DNA from: an uncultured Amylibacter sp.
GTDB taxonomy: Bacteria; Pseudomonadota; Alphaproteobacteria; Rhodobacterales; Rhodobacteraceae
Assembly: GCA_959347345.1 (NCBI GenBank)
Contig: OY365738.1
Location: 62,001 to 126,000 of the forward strand
DNA length: 64,000 nt
Reading direction: 5' to 3'
Positions 61,595 to 64,000 of this stretch are shown piece after piece. The position numbers were made by a program, and so were the translations under genes. Each line of letters begins with the position of its first letter. The stretch's first letter is position 1. The notes below the pieces were generated by a model. That model made no database searches, was not told where the DNA came from, and worked only from the letters and a program-made list of their open reading frames with translations.

Positions 61595-64000
61595 ATGAAA
61601 ATCATCACGAAAATCATCACGAAAACCATATTAAACCTAATAATAACCACGTTTGGCGTGTTATTTATCTTATCGGCTTGCGGTGGCGGGGGCGTGACCG
61701 TTGGGCTGGTTAATCAAACTTGCTCGAGCAATTTGTTTTCCCCCGATTGCGGGGCTTCGGGGCAAACCGCCCGCACCAAAGCAATAACCGATTGCGTGGA
61801 AAGCGGCGAGTGCGATGCTGTCCCCAAAGATGTGCAAACCTGCTTGACGGATTTATTCAGCCCCGATTGCGATGCCGTGGCAGAGACTATTAAAACCCGC
61901 ACGACTGAGACGATTGAGACCTTGCGGGAGACTTTTTGCGAAACAAACGGGGCAGACGATAATTGCCAAACCACCCCCACTGTGATGCAAACTTGCACGG
62001 CTAACCCGTTTGATTCCGTTTGCGGGGCGACCTATAACACGAATAGGGAGGCTTCTTGCCGTACAACCCCCAACCCAACCGCTTGCGCCTCTACTATAAC
62101 GCGGTTTTGTGAAACGGAGGCGGTGGGTACCCCCGCCAATGTGTTTGATACGCTTTGTGCGACTTATGATACCGCCCGTGAAACCGCGTGTCGCACGGGC
62201 AACCACGCAAACCTATGCGATGATACGATAACGCGGTTTTGCGAAACCGAGGCAGTCGGCTCTCCCGCCAATGTGTTTAATCCGCTTTGTGGTGATGGGA
62301 AATATAACACCCCGCGTGAAACCGCGTGTCGCACGGGCAACCACGATTCGCTCTGTTCCACCACGATAACGCGGTATTGTGAAACTGACCCAACCTTGGC
62401 AAAGAATTTTAATTCGCTTTGCAGTACCAATACTGTGGCGACTATGGCACGGAATATGCATTGTATGGATACCGATAATGCCTTTACCGCGAATTGTGTT
62501 AATAGCAATAATGCTGAGGGCTTGATGGCACGGAATAACCATTGCGGTTTGGGCGCGGGAAATGGAGCGATGGCAACCGCCTTTACTGACATGCGGTGTG
62601 CTGATGATGCAAAAGGGGTAGAGGTGCGAAATACCCATTGCGGAACGGGGACGGATGCGACCTCCCCTGCCTTTACCACGGAGTGTGCCCTTAACCCTGC
62701 TGCCCAAGCTATTTTGTTGACTGCGTCTGAATGCATGGATGCGGGGGCGGCTTGCCAGCCCGCACTTAGAATAATCTGCGAAGCCGAAGTAGCCTCGTTT
62801 GATACGCTGTGCGGTGATGCAAGAACAATCCTTTGCACCGATGGTGCACCTCTGCTTACCGAATCGCTTTGTAATGTCCCCGCCTATGAAATGGGTCGTG
62901 AAACCGCCTGTGTTGGCGGCGTAGTAACTGGGATTGATACAGAATGTAATACTCTTTATACAAAGTATTGCGGGGCTGGGGCGGAAAATCCGTTTGATAC
63001 GATGGCGGGGGAGACTGATACGATTAACTGCCTAAACCAGACCAGTTTTACCCCTGTCCGCCAAACGATTGTTGATGAATGCGATGGGTTGGGGGTTGAT
63101 GTATTCACGCCCACCTGCACTCAGCAAATTAAAGAGTCCATTCAGGCTTGCCTTACAGCCCCTTATTCCACCAATTGCAAGGATAACCGCGATTATGACA
63201 ACAGACGCACGGCACGATTGGGCGAGTGTCAAGATTTGGGGACGGGCAGTGATGCGATTCGTACGGCTGGGGGTGACAATGAAACAAAATGTCGCCCTGC
63301 GTTTGATACGTTCTGCGTGGGTGATAATTTATTCACCACAACGGGTGCAAATTGTTTTGGTGATGATGACTATCAAACCGCCCGTGGTTTGCATCATGAT
63401 GAGTGTAAAAAGGCAGCGAGCGCACGGGTGGGGGTGGATTGCGACCTTGCCTCTGCCCAAATTTGTCAATCGGCGGAATCCATCTATACAAACCCGTTTT
63501 TATCCGTGTGTGATGAGGATGGACGCAATTCGCTGGTTGTCCGTCAAGAGCTTATTAAACGATGCCAACCTTTGGCTACGAAGACACCGAATTGCGATAT
63601 GAACGATGTCTTTGATATTTTAAATGAATGTGATGACAGACCATTTAATACGAATTGTGATGATTATGGCGATGCGGGGCAGGCTTATTTTACCCTGCGG
63701 GAACAGCGGATAATTGATTGTGGTACTGGCTTTGACGACAGATGTAATGGAACGCAAGCGCGGCTCTGCGTGTCATCAGATAACGCCGAAGCCGCCCCCC
63801 TTGCCCCCGCCTGTGATAATGAGGAGGGGATTGCGGATACCCGCAGTGATTTTTTAGCGGCTTGCGCTGGCGATGCAGGTGTTCGTAATTGCACCACGCC
63901 CTTTGCGATGGCTGTTAAGACCGCGTGTGAGCTTGACCCGTATAATGCCATGGTCATCACTATCAACGCGGAAACAGTGGATTGCAATGATTTTGATTTC
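61595..64000 (+). CDS. Second cysteine-repeat lipoprotein (partial, runs off window)
   Basis: Open to the window end (802 codons so far). It starts MKIITKIITKTILNLIITT and reaches the lipobox LSAC at Cys29, followed by four glycines, nearly the same as in the giant gene. The ATG at 61595 is 7 bases from AGGGGG; an in-frame ATG at 61589 is possible. Units such as FCETEAVGTPANVFDTLC, YDTARETAC, RTGNHANLC repeat the C-x15-C-x10/12-C-x8-C-x7 spacing, and two of them have identical DNA segments 138 bp apart (62178 and 62316). No beta-rich module is seen before the window ends. A tandem paralogue of the giant lipoprotein, presumably exported and surface-anchored in the same way. Confidence 0.88.
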   Translation, partial: MKIITKIITKTILNLIITTFGVLFILSACGGGGVTVGLVNQTCSSNLFSPDCGASGQTARTKAITDCVESGECDAVPKDVQTCLTDLFSPDCDAVAETIKTRTTETIETLRETFCETNGADDNCQTTPTVMQTCTANPFDSVCGATYNTNREASCRTTPNPTACASTITRFCETEAVGTPANVFDTLCATYDTARETACRTGNHANLCDDTITRFCETEAVGSPANVFNPLCGDGKYNTPRETACRTGNHDSLCSTTITRYCETDPTLAKNFNSLCSTNTVATMARNMHCMDTDNAFTANCVNSNNAEGLMARNNHCGLGAGNGAMATAFTDMRCADDAKGVEVRNTHCGTGTDATSPAFTTECALNPAAQAILLTASECMDAGAACQPALRIICEAEVASFDTLCGDARTILCTDGAPLLTESLCNVPAYEMGRETACVGGVVTGIDTECNTLYTKYCGAGAENPFDTMAGETDTINCLNQTSFTPVRQTIVDECDGLGVDVFTPTCTQQIKESIQACLTAPYSTNCKDNRDYDNRRTARLGECQDLGTGSDAIRTAGGDNETKCRPAFDTFCVGDNLFTTTGANCFGDDDYQTARGLHHDECKKAASARVGVDCDLASAQICQSAESIYTNPFLSVCDEDGRNSLVVRQELIKRCQPLATKTPNCDMNDVFDILNECDDRPFNTNCDDYGDAGQAYFTLREQRIIDCGTGFDDRCNGTQARLCVSSDNAEAAPLAPACDNEEGIADTRSDFLAACAGDAGVRNCTTPFAMAVKTACELDPYNAMVITINAETVDCNDFDF

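Overview
The window reads as chromosomal DNA of a Gram-negative alphaproteobacterium of roughly 50% GC. The evidence is the gene order ftsZ-lpxC-bamD-recN, an FtsZ ending in the alphaproteobacterial [10 protein letters not shown] tail, a System I cytochrome c maturation cluster (ccmFGHI), LPS genes (waaA, lpxC) and outer-membrane lipoproteins. No genus can be fixed from sequence alone. No tRNA, rRNA, insertion sequence with transposase, prophage or CRISPR array was seen.

Layout. 1-8180: a gamma-type carbonic anhydrase homologue, then on the minus strand a tightly coupled seven-gene operon for a nonulosonic (sialic-like) acid: neuB, neuC/legG, a waaA homologue, a Gfo/Idh oxidoreductase, a CMP-nonulosonate synthetase, an SDR, and an FAD monooxygenase. 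8245-14608: a tandem family of Sel1-repeat genes that runs, by a 4-base overlap, into ccmF-ccmG-ccmH-ccmI. 14605-17683: a divergent thiol-redox pair, a DsbD/ScsB-like membrane reductase and a ScsC/DsbA-like periplasmic protein. 17868-18853: a small two-gene module, a coiled-coil membrane protein and an ImmA/IrrE metallopeptidase. 18866-21727: a carnitinyl-CoA-dehydratase-like crotonase and an ADP-forming acyl-CoA synthetase. 22292-28186: recN, bamD, lpxC and ftsZ. 29101-33597: an RND efflux pump with its adaptor. 33731-34570: panB.

The last 30 kb is the remarkable part. One uninterrupted 26.75-kb reading frame (34743-61493) encodes an 8,916-residue predicted surface lipoprotein. It alternates blocks of a cysteine repeat with regular spacing (C-x15-C-x12-C-x8-C-x7, 138 bp per unit) with 15 copies of a roughly 220-290-residue beta-rich module ending in a GLIG..GAVGAF...AGGFVA-like signature. 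A second lipoprotein with the same cysteine spacing starts at 61595 and runs off the window. Both genes follow strong TTGACA promoters.

Four long intergenic gaps (about 555-1073, 21794-22287, 25984-26380, 28361-29103) hold copies of one mosaic repeat family. Each copy is flanked by inverted arrays of a heptamer (TTAGTGA / TCACTAA and variants). The arrays supply or abut the stop codons of neighbouring genes, and two of the copies sit where the usual alphaproteobacterial gene order (ftsA before ftsZ, ligA after recN) is broken.
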